Shown here piece by piece: positions 42,238-51,054 of a DNA stretch of 64,000 nt (positions are counted from its first letter, which is position 1; the number at the start of each line of letters is the position of its first letter). The position numbers were made by a program, and so were the translations under genes. The stretch is from Bacillota bacterium. Its GTDB lineage: Bacteria > Bacillota > Clostridia > Acetivibrionales > DTU013. Under the pieces are notes generated by a model. It was not told the DNA's origin and searched no databases. It saw nothing but the letters and a program-made list of their open reading frames with translations. The DNA is taken from positions 124,001-188,000 of the forward strand of contig JAEZRE010000006.1 of the NCBI GenBank assembly GCA_023412915.1, given 5' to 3'.

Positions 42238-43104
42238 ATGAAGCTCAAGATATTCGGCAGGGAAATAAGCATGAAAAAGGAAGCCGTTGTGGTCGTGGCA
42301 GCGATACTTCTGCTGCTGGGATGTCTGGCCGGCTATATCTTTTTGAGGCAGGATAACGATATAATAATTGAAGCCGGCGGCGATCCTGACGGTACGTTAA
42401 CTACAGGCTCCGCAGTCATTCCGGGTGTGGGCGGTAATGCGGCGCCGGGCAGTTTACCCGAGGCACAGTCCGGAGGTATGACGGCGGCCGGCAGTACCGT
42501 TCAAGCTGAAGATACGATCTGCGTTTATGTCGTCGGCTGTGTAAAACAGCCGGGAATAGTGACCATCAAAAAAGGCCGGCTGATCGACGATGCGGTAAAG
42601 GCAGCGGGCGGGCTCACGAGTGACGCGGATGCCGGGAATATAAATCTTGTCTATTCACTGAATGAAAACGTAATGCTGAACATAAAATCTAAACAGAAGC
42701 CGGAGCAGGCCGATACTTCAAAACAACCGGCGGCGAATGTGAAGAATACCTCCGCAAAGCAGTCGGAGAAGGTAACGCAGGATACGTCCGGAAATTCGGA
42801 CGCAGGACTTGGCAGCGGAGCCGAGCTCATAAGCGAAAGTGGGAGCGGAGCAGTCATATCGGGCGGAAGCGCTGCCGGCAGCAGTCCGGTAAAAGACAGC
42901 GGCGACAAAAACCTTGTCAATATCAATACGGCGGGTGCGGACGAACTCGATACTCTTCCCGGGGTCGGTGCGGCAACGGCAAGGGATATTATTGCCTTCA
43001 GGGAAAAGAACGGCAGCTTCAGCCGCATCGAGGATATCATGAAGGTGCCGAGAATAAAACAAAGCCGGTTCGACAGCATCAAGGACTTTATAACTGTGGG
43101 CTGA
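42238..43104 (+). CDS. ComEA-family DNA-binding protein (SLBB plus helix-hairpin-helix)
   Basis: From ATG 42238 (GGAGG nine bases upstream; ATG 42229 overlaps that site) the product is 288 residues. An N-terminal membrane anchor (AVVVVAAILLLLGCLAGYIFL) is followed by an SLBB domain (ICVYVVGCVKQPGIVTIKKGRLIDDAVKAAGG, about 95-150). A long Ser/Gly/Lys linker leads to a C-terminal ComEA helix-hairpin-helix module (NINTAGADELDTLPGVGAATARDIIAFREKNG, about 222-288). ComEA binds double-stranded DNA at the cell surface during uptake. No comEC or other competence gene is nearby, so a role in natural transformation is not proven. Confidence 0.9.
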   Translation: MKLKIFGREISMKKEAVVVVAAILLLLGCLAGYIFLRQDNDIIIEAGGDPDGTLTTGSAVIPGVGGNAAPGSLPEAQSGGMTAAGSTVQAEDTICVYVVGCVKQPGIVTIKKGRLIDDAVKAAGGLTSDADAGNINLVYSLNENVMLNIKSKQKPEQADTSKQPAANVKNTSAKQSEKVTQDTSGNSDAGLGSGAELISESGSGAVISGGSAAGSSPVKDSGDKNLVNINTAGADELDTLPGVGAATARDIIAFREKNGSFSRIEDIMKVPRIKQSRFDSIKDFITVG

Positions 43105-43235
43105 TGCCGCTGTGGAAGCAACGGGAACGGCTTAAGTTAAAACGGGAACAAATGCCGCTGCGGGATCGTCAAATATCCGAAGAAAAGGTCATTGCAGGAT
43201 TTTTACAAATAAGCTGAGGTTTGGGGAGGGTCAAT

Positions 43236-44282
43236 GTGAAAAGGTTATTTCTATCCGTATTACTGATAATTGCAATATTGTCGTTTTCAGGCTGCAGCCT
43301 GCCTGGCGTCAATAATAACGAGAGCACAGGTTCCGAGAGCACACTGCAGAACGGCACACCTGCCGAAAGCACGGCGGACGGACAGCAGGGCGGCGCTTCC
43401 GTAAATCCGGGTCAGGAGGAAGAGACCGCGCAGAGCTCGGCAGTCAATGCAAAAACAGTAAAGGTAACGCTGTATTTCCCGACAGAAGACAACAGCGGCA
43501 TAAAAACCGAAGAACGCGATATACAGGTAGTGGACGGAGCCATTCTGAAAGCATGCATCTCAGCACTTGCCGAAGGACCCAAAACCGAAGGACTGCGCAA
43601 TCCGATACCCGAGGGTACCAAGCTCCTGGGTATATCGGTACATGACAAAGTGGCGACGGTGGACTTCTCAAATGAATTTCAGAAAACTAACGGCGTTTCC
43701 GAAATAACCACGAGATTCTCCGTTGTAAACACTCTCACCGGGATCAGCGGGGTCGAAAAGGTCCGCCTCCATATAAACGGGGGAGAGATGATCGGTGCAA
43801 GCGGAATGCCTCTTGGTGAAATCGGGCCTGTTTCTCTTGACGAAAACGGCATGCCTGTCGAGGGCGAAATGAAAACCGTTATGCTTTATTTTTCGGACTC
43901 CAACGCGGAATTCATCGTCGGAGAGAAAAGGGACATAGCTGTGGAAGCCGACGAATCCATAGAAGAGGCGGTTTTAAGGGAATTGTTCAAGGGTCCGGTC
44001 GCCGAGAACCTGTGGGACGCTATCCCGGACGGTACGAAACTGCTGTCGGTCAGTACGAAGGATGGTCTTTGCACTGTGAACCTTTCAAAGGAATACGTGG
44101 ATAAAAGCCCCGGCGGTACGGCAAGCGAACGCATGGCAATATGGACGGTAGTCGACACACTCACGGAAATCGATGGCGTTAAAAAGGTGCAGTTCCTGAT
44201 TGAAGGCAAGAAACGCGAGATTTACACGCATGCCAGCTTCGACAAGCCGTTTGCGAGAGATGAAACGATAATAGCGAAGTAA
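43236..44282 (+). CDS. GerMN-domain lipoprotein, two domains
   Basis: From GTG 43236 (GGGGAGGG six bases upstream) the product is 348 residues: a lipoprotein signal ending LSFSGC (Cys20), a Ser/Thr/Glu-rich linker, and two copies of the GerMN/Spo0M-like domain. The first has VKVTLYFPTEDNSG, LAEGPKTEGLRNPIPEGTKLLGIS and VATVDFSNEFQ; the second repeats this as KTVMLYFSDSN, LFKGPVAENLWDAIPDGTKLLSVS and LCTVNLSKEYV. GerM-type proteins are involved in spore and wall morphogenesis in B. subtilis. The gene ends at a strong terminator. It runs rightward, 130 bases after the ComEA-like gene. Confidence 0.92.
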   Translation: MKRLFLSVLLIIAILSFSGCSLPGVNNNESTGSESTLQNGTPAESTADGQQGGASVNPGQEEETAQSSAVNAKTVKVTLYFPTEDNSGIKTEERDIQVVDGAILKACISALAEGPKTEGLRNPIPEGTKLLGISVHDKVATVDFSNEFQKTNGVSEITTRFSVVNTLTGISGVEKVRLHINGGEMIGASGMPLGEIGPVSLDENGMPVEGEMKTVMLYFSDSNAEFIVGEKRDIAVEADESIEEAVLRELFKGPVAENLWDAIPDGTKLLSVSTKDGLCTVNLSKEYVDKSPGGTASERMAIWTVVDTLTEIDGVKKVQFLIEGKKREIYTHASFDKPFARDETIIAK

Positions 44283-44298
44283 ACATTTTTCAGGACGC

Positions 44299-44331
44299 AA
44301 AAAAGCCGGCTTACGACCAAAGCCGGCTTTT
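44299..44331 (+). terminator. Terminator of the GerMN lipoprotein gene
   Basis: AAAAAGCCGGC and GCCGGCTTTT arms around an 11-base loop form a strong symmetrical hairpin; either strand would end in T residues. Confidence 0.88.
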
Positions 44332-44485
44332 CAAAAATATTAAAAAAGGAGGAAAACTATCTTTACTATGATTCCATTATACGCGCATGGGAAATCAAAT
44401 AGTAATGGCCTTAATACACGACTTTTACGATATGCCGCACAAGCTTTTTATGCAATTTCAACAAACCGGTGCAATTATACGGAAT

Positions 44486-44632
44486 TCAAGACATTGACGG
44501 AAGTATGACTACGGAGGCGAGCAGATATCCGGCGAGCACAAGCGCGGAAGGTACTATAACTGTTAAAAGCAGCAGGCCGCGCGCTCTTTTATGACGTAAT
44601 TTTTTGAACCGTTCTTTCCTTTTGTATCTCAT
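44486..44632 (-). CDS. Small basic membrane protein, 48 residues
   Basis: Read from ATG 44632, with GGAG six bases upstream, the frame runs 48 codons to TGA. The product is a basic N-terminus (MRYKRKERFKKLRHKRARG, 10 Lys/Arg) followed by a single membrane helix (LLLLTVIVPSALVLAGYLL) and a short outside tail VVILPSMS. It is positioned last behind the SecA2 cluster on the same strand, about 115 bases after the 68-residue gene. I know of no named family. The strongly asymmetric charge predicts an N-in, C-out orientation. The good start context and gene-sized helix support a real gene. Confidence 0.55.
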   Translation of the reverse strand: MRYKRKERFKKLRHKRARGLLLLTVIVPSALVLAGYLLASVVILPSMS

Positions 44633-44654
44633 ATGCAGCTCCGTAAATAAAGGA

Positions 44655-44688
44655 GGGGGCTTCCGCCATTATGACGGAAGTTTGCCCC
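44655..44688 (-). other. Hairpin leader before the 48-residue membrane protein gene
   Basis: On the minus strand GGGGCAAACTTCCG and CGGAAGCCCC pair around TCATAATGG. The hairpin stands just upstream of the ribosome site of the 48-residue gene. It is not T-run-terminated, so it may be an attenuator or RNA structure element. No riboswitch class was recognised. Confidence 0.35.
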
Positions 44689-44749
44689 GAGCCAAATGAT
44701 CTATGGTATGTAACAAATAATACCATAAAAGGTATATAACTACAATACC

Positions 44750-44956
44750 CTATTTTTCCTTTATTATATCCAGCATTAGCCCGTCATAGTCGCCGGCCAC
44801 ATTTTTTACGGCAAAAAGATTGTTGGTGAGATAGACCGTATCGCCTCCCGCATCCTTTTCCGTTGCCACGATCAGGTTCTTCTGCCTGAGTTCCCTGATA
44901 AGAACGGGTATGTCCCTTGCATTGCCTCCGATGTCTACTATCGAGAATTTGTCCAT
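44750..44956 (-). CDS. Protein of unknown function, 68 residues, coupled to secA2
   Basis: I do not recognise a named family. The protein is small and soluble: MDKFSIVDIGGNARDIPVLIRELRQ, then NLIVATEKDAGGDTVYLTNNLF and AGDYDGLMLDIIKE. It has a strand-helix-strand look (a possible ligand-binding or winged-helix-like mini domain). Its ATG (44956) sits one base after the secA2 stop, with an AAAGGAG site inside the end of secA2, so translation is coupled. Its fixed place next to an accessory SecA makes an accessory-secretion role possible. Confidence 0.65.
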   Translation of the reverse strand: MDKFSIVDIGGNARDIPVLIRELRQKNLIVATEKDAGGDTVYLTNNLFAVKNVAGDYDGLMLDIIKEK

Positions 44957-44957
44957 T

Positions 44958-47366
44958 TCAGTTCTCCTTTCCAGTGCTCCTCTTTTCGTCTTTATGTTTC
45001 TTATGCAGTCTGAAACCGTTCATTGCAAGCGAGAACGTTGTAAGCATGACCGATAACGGATCCAGTGCCAATTGAACAGGTATTATGCCCAACTGCTCGG
45101 GGTTGTCGTCAACCATGTAGGTCCAGGTGGAGGACGGAGCCCTCAAACCCTCCTTCTCCATGTCAATCCCCTTGCTTGTGATCTCGGCTCTTTCGAGAAC
45201 AGCAAGGGTTTCGCCGGTGATATTCTGTAAAAGCTTTTCGTAGCCTTCGATAGCGATTTTGTTGAATTCGCTGATGGGAATCTTTCCTGCCATATTCACC
45301 AGGTGGATGCTTTCCCTGGTATAGGACAGGTAATCCAGATACTCGGTCCAGCAGGAACTGATGAAATGCAGCAATACCTGCCATTCCGCCCTGAGGAGCG
45401 CGGCTTCGCCGACCACGGGCTTTAAGCTTACATACCTTTCGGGGAGCTTTGCCTTGAACAAGCCGGGCAATCTGCCGAAAAGCACATCGGAGCGCTGTCT
45501 GAAGATCATTTGGCGCTGCCTTTCCATAAGAATGTTGTACTTTTGAAGGGTGCGCCTTATCTGGAAATTCTGGCCTTCTATGATTCTCTGCGCGCGGGAG
45601 GTCTCCCTCCTGATAACCTTGTTTTCAATCGGGCCGGAGCCTGAAGTAGAGTAAAGAGCCTCCGGTATAAGCTCCTTCAGCTTGTACTGCTTCATCAGAT
45701 CATCCTCGAGGCTTATGAAGAAACGGGTCGAACCGGGATCGCCCTGCCGTCCTGCTCTGCCGCGCAGCTGGTCGTCTATCCTCCTGCTTTCGTATTTGTT
45801 TGTGCCTATTACGTAAAGCCCCCCGAGACCAGCAACCCTGCCGTGCTCTTCTTCATGCTCTCCTCCAAGTCTGATATCGGTACCTCTGCCGGCCATGTTG
45901 GTCGAAACTGTCACGGCGAAAGGACGCCCGGCATTTGCTACGATACCGGCCTCTTTTTCGTCGTTCTTCGCATTTAGGACTGTGCACGCGATACCGGTGG
46001 CAGCAAGCCTTGAAGCCAGCTCTTCGGATTCCTGCACGCTCCTTGTGCCTATCAGTATCGGCCTGCCGGTATTGTGGACAGTCTCTATTTCCGTTACAAG
46101 CGCATCCATTTTGGCGTTCTGGTTCGCAAAAATCACATCGGGGTGGTCGATACGGATGCATTCCCTGTTGGTCGGTATTACCGCGACACTCAGTCCGTAG
46201 AATTCCAGCAGCTCCTCCGAGGAAGACCGGGCTGTGCCCGTCATTCCTGAGATCTTGGGATACTGTCTGATAAAATTCTGCAGCGTCACCGATGCGATGA
46301 TCTGGCCCTTCGTCTCGGAATAGATGCCTTCCTTGGCTTCTATCGCCTCCTGGAGCCCGTACGGCCACTGCCTGCTGTCTGCGACGCGGCCTGTGAATTC
46401 ATCCACCAATTCAATTTTATTATTGCGTATTATATAGTCAATATCCTTTTTCAACAAAGCTCTCGCGTGCAGCGCGTTACCGACGTCTACGAGCAGCTGG
46501 AGGTTCATTTCGTCATACAGGTTGCCGCAGCCAAAGCTTTTTTCAATCACGCCGACGCCCTGTTCTGTCAGAAAAACGTTCCTTTCATATTCGTCGAGGC
46601 TGAAATCCTCTTCCGGTAAAAGCTTACCTACAACATCCGAGATGACCCTGGGATCATAACTGCGGTCTTTTTCCGTTTTGCCCGCGATAACGAGCGGGAT
46701 TCTTGCCTCGTCTATAAGGATGGAATCGGCCTCGTCTACGACAGCGTAATTGAACGGCCTTTGCACGAGCTCATAGGGACTTTTGACAAGAAAACTCCTC
46801 AGATAGTCGAACCCGCATTCCTTTGCGGTAAGGTAGGTTATGTCCGCGGCATATGCCGACCTTCTCCGGTCTTTGCCCATGCCTTCCTGTACGTAATCCA
46901 CGCTGACGCCGAGAAAGTCGTACAGAGGTTTCATCCAGCCCGCGTCCCTACGGGCTAGATAGTCATTGAAGGTCAGTACATGCACCCCCTTGCCGTAAAG
47001 GGCGTTGAGGTACACAGGAGCGGTCGCGGCAAGGGTTTTACCTTCACCGGTCTGCATTTCGACCAGCGCGCCGTAATGCAAAGCTACCCCGGCCAATAGC
47101 TGGACGTCGAACGGCCTCATTTTGAGCGTCCTCGACGACGCTTCCCTTACCAGCGCAAAAGCCTTCACGAGAAGCTTCTCCGCAGGGACGCCCCCCAAAG
47201 CCTGCTGACGCAGCTCCTGCGAAATCGCCTTCAGTTCCGTATCGGACTTAACCCTGAGGTCGATCCTGTTGATTTCTTCCAATAATTTTTTTGCAGGGTC
47301 AAGATTAAGCTCGGTTGACTTTAGCTCGCCGAGCATTTTAAAGATATTCGATTTACTTTTTAGCAT
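44958..47366 (-). CDS. secA2: Accessory preprotein translocase SecA2-like ATPase
   Basis: The 802-residue protein follows the SecA layout. The Walker A is MQTGEGKTLAA near residue 104, followed by TFNDYLARRDA, the DEAD motif VVDEADSILIDEARIPLVI, and the preprotein-crosslinking domain (about 220-360). NBD2 carries VTVSTNMAGRGTDIRLGG and DDQLRGRAGRQGDPGSTRFF, and a helical scaffold ends the protein. It lacks the C-terminal CxCxSGx zinc region of housekeeping SecA and is shorter, so it is an accessory SecA (SecA2 type). A diagnostic odd C-terminus is LGIIPVQLALDPLSVMLTTFSLAMNGFRLHKKHKDEK. It is clustered with small unknown genes, without Asp or SecY2 genes. Confidence 0.9.
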   Translation of the reverse strand: MLKSKSNIFKMLGELKSTELNLDPAKKLLEEINRIDLRVKSDTELKAISQELRQQALGGVPAEKLLVKAFALVREASSRTLKMRPFDVQLLAGVALHYGALVEMQTGEGKTLAATAPVYLNALYGKGVHVLTFNDYLARRDAGWMKPLYDFLGVSVDYVQEGMGKDRRRSAYAADITYLTAKECGFDYLRSFLVKSPYELVQRPFNYAVVDEADSILIDEARIPLVIAGKTEKDRSYDPRVISDVVGKLLPEEDFSLDEYERNVFLTEQGVGVIEKSFGCGNLYDEMNLQLLVDVGNALHARALLKKDIDYIIRNNKIELVDEFTGRVADSRQWPYGLQEAIEAKEGIYSETKGQIIASVTLQNFIRQYPKISGMTGTARSSSEELLEFYGLSVAVIPTNRECIRIDHPDVIFANQNAKMDALVTEIETVHNTGRPILIGTRSVQESEELASRLAATGIACTVLNAKNDEKEAGIVANAGRPFAVTVSTNMAGRGTDIRLGGEHEEEHGRVAGLGGLYVIGTNKYESRRIDDQLRGRAGRQGDPGSTRFFISLEDDLMKQYKLKELIPEALYSTSGSGPIENKVIRRETSRAQRIIEGQNFQIRRTLQKYNILMERQRQMIFRQRSDVLFGRLPGLFKAKLPERYVSLKPVVGEAALLRAEWQVLLHFISSCWTEYLDYLSYTRESIHLVNMAGKIPISEFNKIAIEGYEKLLQNITGETLAVLERAEITSKGIDMEKEGLRAPSSTWTYMVDDNPEQLGIIPVQLALDPLSVMLTTFSLAMNGFRLHKKHKDEKRSTGKEN

Positions 47367-47388
47367 GCTTGCCTCCTGTTAGTTATTT

Positions 47389-47718
47389 TTAATTAACTAC
47401 AATGAGGCTGAAGGGATGAACCTTTAATCTGTGGAACAGCACAAGAAGCATGCTGCTGAGCATGTACAAAATATCCAGGGTGAGAATCCACAGGGTCGAA
47501 ACCTGAGCATATGCTCCTGAGAGAATACCGGAAGCTATGGCCGCTGTGAACGAGAACATGAAAAATGCCACCTGAGCCGGCGAATTGGCTACGCACAGGT
47601 CAAATTCAAACAACAGCCGCGCCATGGTGCGGCCGGAATGTCGTATTCTCAACGCCGCCGCGGATACAGCAATGATCAAGGCCGCCAGCGGCAGAAATGC
47701 GGAAAGAAATTGCAGCAT
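47389..47718 (-). CDS. Small membrane protein, 109 residues, upstream of secA2
   Basis: The product has three hydrophobic helices (LQFLSAFLPLAALIIAVSAAAL; AFFMFSFTAAIASGILSGAY; TLWILTLDILYMLSSMLLVLF) with short basic loops (RIRHSGRTMARL). No named family is recognised. Its stop lies 22 bases before the secA2 start on the same strand, so it is probably the first gene of the secA2 unit. A membrane partner or an immunity/substrate factor for accessory secretion would be plausible but is not shown. No strong ribosome site precedes ATG 47718. Confidence 0.65.
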   Translation of the reverse strand: MLQFLSAFLPLAALIIAVSAAALRIRHSGRTMARLLFEFDLCVANSPAQVAFFMFSFTAAIASGILSGAYAQVSTLWILTLDILYMLSSMLLVLFHRLKVHPFSLIVVN

Positions 47719-47845
47719 AATTCCACTTTCTAAAAAACATCAATGGGTATATTTTACTTTATCCAGAATATTATCATTATAACTAGTTATACGCAAGTGA
47801 AATAATGATGTCTGGTCTAATTATACCAAGTCCCGGTATCAAAAA

Positions 47846-48937
47846 TTACTGGAGGTATGGGCTTATCCTCTCGGGAACGGGCGCGAATTCCACGAAGCCG
47901 GTCCGGTCAATGCCGTCCACATATTCAATATGCTTGGATTTTATGGAATCGAGTATGCGAAATACAGTTTTTACATCGCCGTATTCAATCTCCGGAGTTA
48001 CCCTGATTTCCTCGGTACCGTTGAGGGCGTTGTAGAAATTCAGCAATTCATTGTAATAGCCTCTTTCCGGCGTGAAGCTTATGGTTTCCTTCATTCCACC
48101 GTTATAAGCGACAGTGATGACGCCCGAGGTCTTATCCTCGAGAAATATCTGACCGCCTGTCCCGAAGATCCTTAAACCGACGGCAGGCTTCAGTGCTTCA
48201 ATTCCCGAGGGGTAATAAGTGTACTGGCCGATGACGCCGCTTTTGAAAAGAATATTGCTGCTCACCGACACGTATGGGTTGAAATCCTGCTTCTGCGGCT
48301 TGCCGAAGGCCTGCACGCATTCGATTTCACCGAATATATGCCTCATTCCGGCCAGATCATGCAGCGCCGCATCCAGGAACGCACCGCCTTCGAAGTCGGG
48401 ATGCTGCCGCCACTCGGTACCCGCGTATGTGTCCTGCCCCATGCCGCACGGAAAGCAAGTCGTGTTGTTATCCATGAAATAGACGATATTGCCTATTCTG
48501 CCTTCATTGAGGATTTGCTTTATCCTGTTGTGCTCATCGTCATATCTGTAGTTCTCCGCGATCATGATTTTAAGGTCGCTTTTTCTGCGAACAAGTTCAA
48601 GAAAGCTGTCCGCCTGCTTCATATCGGGCGCCATGGGCTTTTCACATATAAAATCGAAGCCTGCTTCCGCAACGTCAGCCGATACTTTATAATTCTGCCC
48701 TATGGGCACCAATATGTCGATTGCGTCGAGGTCGGTACGCTTCAGCAGCTCATGGTAGTCATTATAAACGTTTTTCAAATCCAGACCGATCTTTCCTGCA
48801 AACTTCTCCGCGTCCGACTTTGTACGGTTTGCCAGCGCCGCTATCTCATATTTGTCCTTCAGCTCCTGCAATGCAGGGTAATGCAGCCTTTCCCACGCCA
48901 AACCGGTCCCGATCACTCCAAGCCTAATCTTTTTCAA
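47846..48937 (-). CDS. Gfo/Idh/MocA family NAD(P)-dependent oxidoreductase
   Basis: The 363-residue protein has an N-terminal Rossmann fold with GVIGTGLAWERLHYPAL (GxGxxG-type) and the family marker CEKPMAPDMKQA near residue 95, in which EKP binds substrate/NAD. A C-terminal alpha/beta domain carries ENYRYDDEHNRI and GGAFLDAALHDLAGMRHIFGE (with an Asp and His expected at the active site). Such enzymes oxidise or reduce sugars, inositol and related polyols. The substrate is not evident. It is a single-gene unit, divergent from putP; its start has GGAAGC-type weak spacing. A symmetrical structured region lies between it and putP. Confidence 0.9.
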   Translation of the reverse strand: MKKIRLGVIGTGLAWERLHYPALQELKDKYEIAALANRTKSDAEKFAGKIGLDLKNVYNDYHELLKRTDLDAIDILVPIGQNYKVSADVAEAGFDFICEKPMAPDMKQADSFLELVRRKSDLKIMIAENYRYDDEHNRIKQILNEGRIGNIVYFMDNNTTCFPCGMGQDTYAGTEWRQHPDFEGGAFLDAALHDLAGMRHIFGEIECVQAFGKPQKQDFNPYVSVSSNILFKSGVIGQYTYYPSGIEALKPAVGLRIFGTGGQIFLEDKTSGVITVAYNGGMKETISFTPERGYYNELLNFYNALNGTEEIRVTPEIEYGDVKTVFRILDSIKSKHIEYVDGIDRTGFVEFAPVPERISPYLQ

Positions 48938-49025
48938 AATGCTTCCTCCGTATCCTATTGATTATTATGATTTGTCCCGAATATAGTCAATCTGCAGTTT
49001 AGTGTTTTCACTTTTATCATATTTA

Positions 49026-49083
49026 AACGCATCGGCGAAGGACGCAGAGGCAGATTCCCGATGGTGCCGCTCATACTTGCGTT
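49026..49083. other. Structured intergenic element between Idh-like gene and putP
   Basis: AACGCA (49026-49031) pairs with TGCGTT (49078-49083), and within it CATCGG (49030-49035) pairs with CCGATG (49058-49063); the inner part carries GACGCAGAGGC. It lies upstream of the putP promoter at 49123-49151, so it does not look like a putP riboswitch, but could belong to the leader of the Idh-like gene or be a repeat. Confidence 0.35.
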
Positions 49084-49122
49084 GATTTAATGAGGTAAAG
49101 TGATAGCGTTATACTTTGTTGC

Positions 49123-49151
49123 TTTTCAACGACATAAATATCTGATATAAT
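49123..49151 (+). promoter_or_regulatory. Likely putP promoter
   Basis: TTTTCA (49123-49128), 17 bases, and consensus TATAAT (49146-49151) stand about 30 bases before the putP start. Confidence 0.4.
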
Positions 49152-49182
49152 GGCAGCAAAATGGAAATGAGGGGGCGTATAA

Positions 49183-50742
49183 ATGATTGGGGCTTCATGG
49201 CAAATAATTATCGCGATGGTGGCATACCTTGCTGTAGTGATAACAATAGGTTTTTATTTTAAGGAAAAAGCCAATACGAATTCCGATAATTATTTTATCG
49301 GTGGCAGATCGCTCGGCCCTTGGATAGCATCGATGAGCGCCGAGGCATCCGATATGAGCGGCTGGCTATTGATGGGCTTGCCGGGCGTCGCATACTGGTG
49401 CGGTTTGAGCGATGCCGTATGGACTGCTATCGGGCTAGCCGTAGGTACGTATCTGAACTGGCTCATAGTTGCAAAAAGACTTCGCCGTTATTCTACAGTA
49501 GCAAACGCAATCACTATTCCCGACTTCTTCAGTAACAGGTTCAAGGAAAACAAAAAGGTCATACTTATGATAGCTGCCGTATTCATACTGGTGTTCTTCG
49601 CAGTTTACGCAGGCAGCTGCTTTGTCACCTTCGGCAAGCTTTTCAGTACTCTTTTCAGCGTCAAGTATCAGATCGTAATGATAATAGGCGCAGTGATTGT
49701 TTTAGTTTATACATTCATGGGCGGCTTCCTGGCCGAAAGCGTATCGGACTTCATGCAGGGCGTCATCATGATAATCGCCCTTTGCACCGTCTTGATAGTA
49801 GGGACAGTAGCAGCGGGCGGCGTACCGGCTATCCTGGAAAATATGAAGGCGATCCCCGGTTTCTTCGATTTCTTCGGAATAGCTCAACCTCAGCTCGCCG
49901 ACGGTGTCCAGCAGCTTGATGCCGCAGGTAAATCGCTGTTTGGGGCAGCCGGCGGCTATGGCCTGCTGACCATAATATCGACAATGTCATGGGGTCTCGG
50001 CTATTTCGGCATGCCTCAGGTTTTATTGAGGTTTATGGCTATTAACAGGGCCTCGGAATTGAAAAAATCGAGAAGGATAGCGATAGTCTGGTGCGTGATT
50101 TCACTTTTCTCCGCCGTTGCTATAGGTTTGATCGGCAGATCTCTGTACCCGGCGGCACTGCTGACCCAGAGCCAGTCCGAAAACGTCTTCATCACGATGT
50201 CGACAACACTGCTTCCTCCTCTGCTCGCCGGCGTTATACTTTCCGGCATAATTGCGGCGACCATGAGTTCATCGGATTCTTATCTTTTGATTGCAGCCTC
50301 GGCATTTTCAAAAAATATCTATCAGGGGATAATGAAGAGGGAAGCGACTGACAAGCAGGTCATGGTGGTATCGAGAATCACCTTGCTGGTGGTATCGCTC
50401 TTCGGCATAATCATTGCACTTGATGAAAAAAGCGTTATATTCAAGGTGGTATCCTTCGCGTGGGCGGGCTTTGGCGCAACCTTCGGGCCGATAATGCTGT
50501 TCTCGCTTTTCTGGAAGAGGACGACGAGGGCAGGCGCTATAGCAGGTATGCTGACGGGCGGCGGTATGGTATTCATCTGGAAGCTCCTGCTTAAGCCAAT
50601 GGGAGGCATTCTGGGGATATATGAACTGTTCCCGGCCTTTATACTGTCCGGCATTGCAATCCTCGTTGTTTCGCTGCTCACAAAGAAGCCGGATAAAGCG
50701 ATACAGGATGAATTCGAGCTTTCAAAGACATTTGAGTGCTGA
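49183..50742 (+). CDS. putP: Sodium/proline symporter PutP
   Basis: The 519-residue protein is a sodium:solute symporter (SSS family) with about 13 membrane helices. Diagnostic PutP segments are DNYFIGGRSLGPWIASMSAEASDMSGWLLMGLPG in helix 2, LSDAVWTAIGLAVGTYLNW, STVANAITIPDFFSNRF and a SWGLGYFGMPQVLLRFMAI stretch. These contain the conserved SAxASDMSGW Na/proline site and GYFGMPQ. It imports L-proline with sodium. It is followed after about 90 bases by the thrS T-box; the stop (50742) is close to that promoter. A GAGGGGG site precedes the ATG. Confidence 0.92.
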   Translation: MIGASWQIIIAMVAYLAVVITIGFYFKEKANTNSDNYFIGGRSLGPWIASMSAEASDMSGWLLMGLPGVAYWCGLSDAVWTAIGLAVGTYLNWLIVAKRLRRYSTVANAITIPDFFSNRFKENKKVILMIAAVFILVFFAVYAGSCFVTFGKLFSTLFSVKYQIVMIIGAVIVLVYTFMGGFLAESVSDFMQGVIMIIALCTVLIVGTVAAGGVPAILENMKAIPGFFDFFGIAQPQLADGVQQLDAAGKSLFGAAGGYGLLTIISTMSWGLGYFGMPQVLLRFMAINRASELKKSRRIAIVWCVISLFSAVAIGLIGRSLYPAALLTQSQSENVFITMSTTLLPPLLAGVILSGIIAATMSSSDSYLLIAASAFSKNIYQGIMKREATDKQVMVVSRITLLVVSLFGIIIALDEKSVIFKVVSFAWAGFGATFGPIMLFSLFWKRTTRAGAIAGMLTGGGMVFIWKLLLKPMGGILGIYELFPAFILSGIAILVVSLLTKKPDKAIQDEFELSKTFEC

Positions 50743-50756
50743 AATCAATTTGGCAG

Positions 50757-50784
50757 TTGACTTTAATTGCAGTTGGGTTATAAT
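50757..50784 (+). promoter_or_regulatory. Sigma-A promoter of the thrS T-box transcript
   Basis: TTGACT (50757-50762), a 16-base spacer and consensus TATAAT (50779-50784) form a strong promoter. It places transcription start near 50791, upstream of the T-box leader. Confidence 0.7.
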
Positions 50785-50836
50785 AGATAAAAGCTCACTA
50801 TGATGATTATGGCTTAAATGATATATCAGTATCATA

Positions 50837-51038
50837 CGTTGAAGGGAACAGTAAGCTGCCGCAAGCCTTGAAAGAGAGATGCCGCCGTGGCTGGAAGCGG
50901 GATCGGAGGAAGGCAGACGAAGACCAACCCGGAGTATGAACGACGATAACGTTATAATCGCAATAAGACCAAATTAGGGTGGAACCACGGGAGAATGCTC
51001 TCGTCCCTTGCTATCGCAAGAGACGGGAGCTTATTTTT
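50837..51038 (+). promoter_or_regulatory. T-box riboswitch controlling thrS
   Basis: The leader has the expected order. Stem I carries AGAGAG near 50872 and a distal GGCTGGAAGCGG segment. A specifier-loop candidate GAAGACCA holds the Thr codon ACC at 50923-50925. The T-box motif AGGGTGGAACCACGG lies at 50976-50990, and a terminator (GCTCTCGTCCCTTGC / GCAAGAGACGGGAGC, then seven T) at 50997-51038. Uncharged tRNA-Thr would stabilise the antiterminator and turn on thrS 17 bases downstream. Confidence 0.92.
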
Positions 51039-51054
51039 TTAAGGAGGAGCAGAT

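Noticed and set aside
49026..49083. Known riboswitch (c-di-GMP, glycine, sodium) for putP
   Set aside because: Lacks the conserved cores I could recall, and it is upstream of the putP promoter rather than inside its leader.
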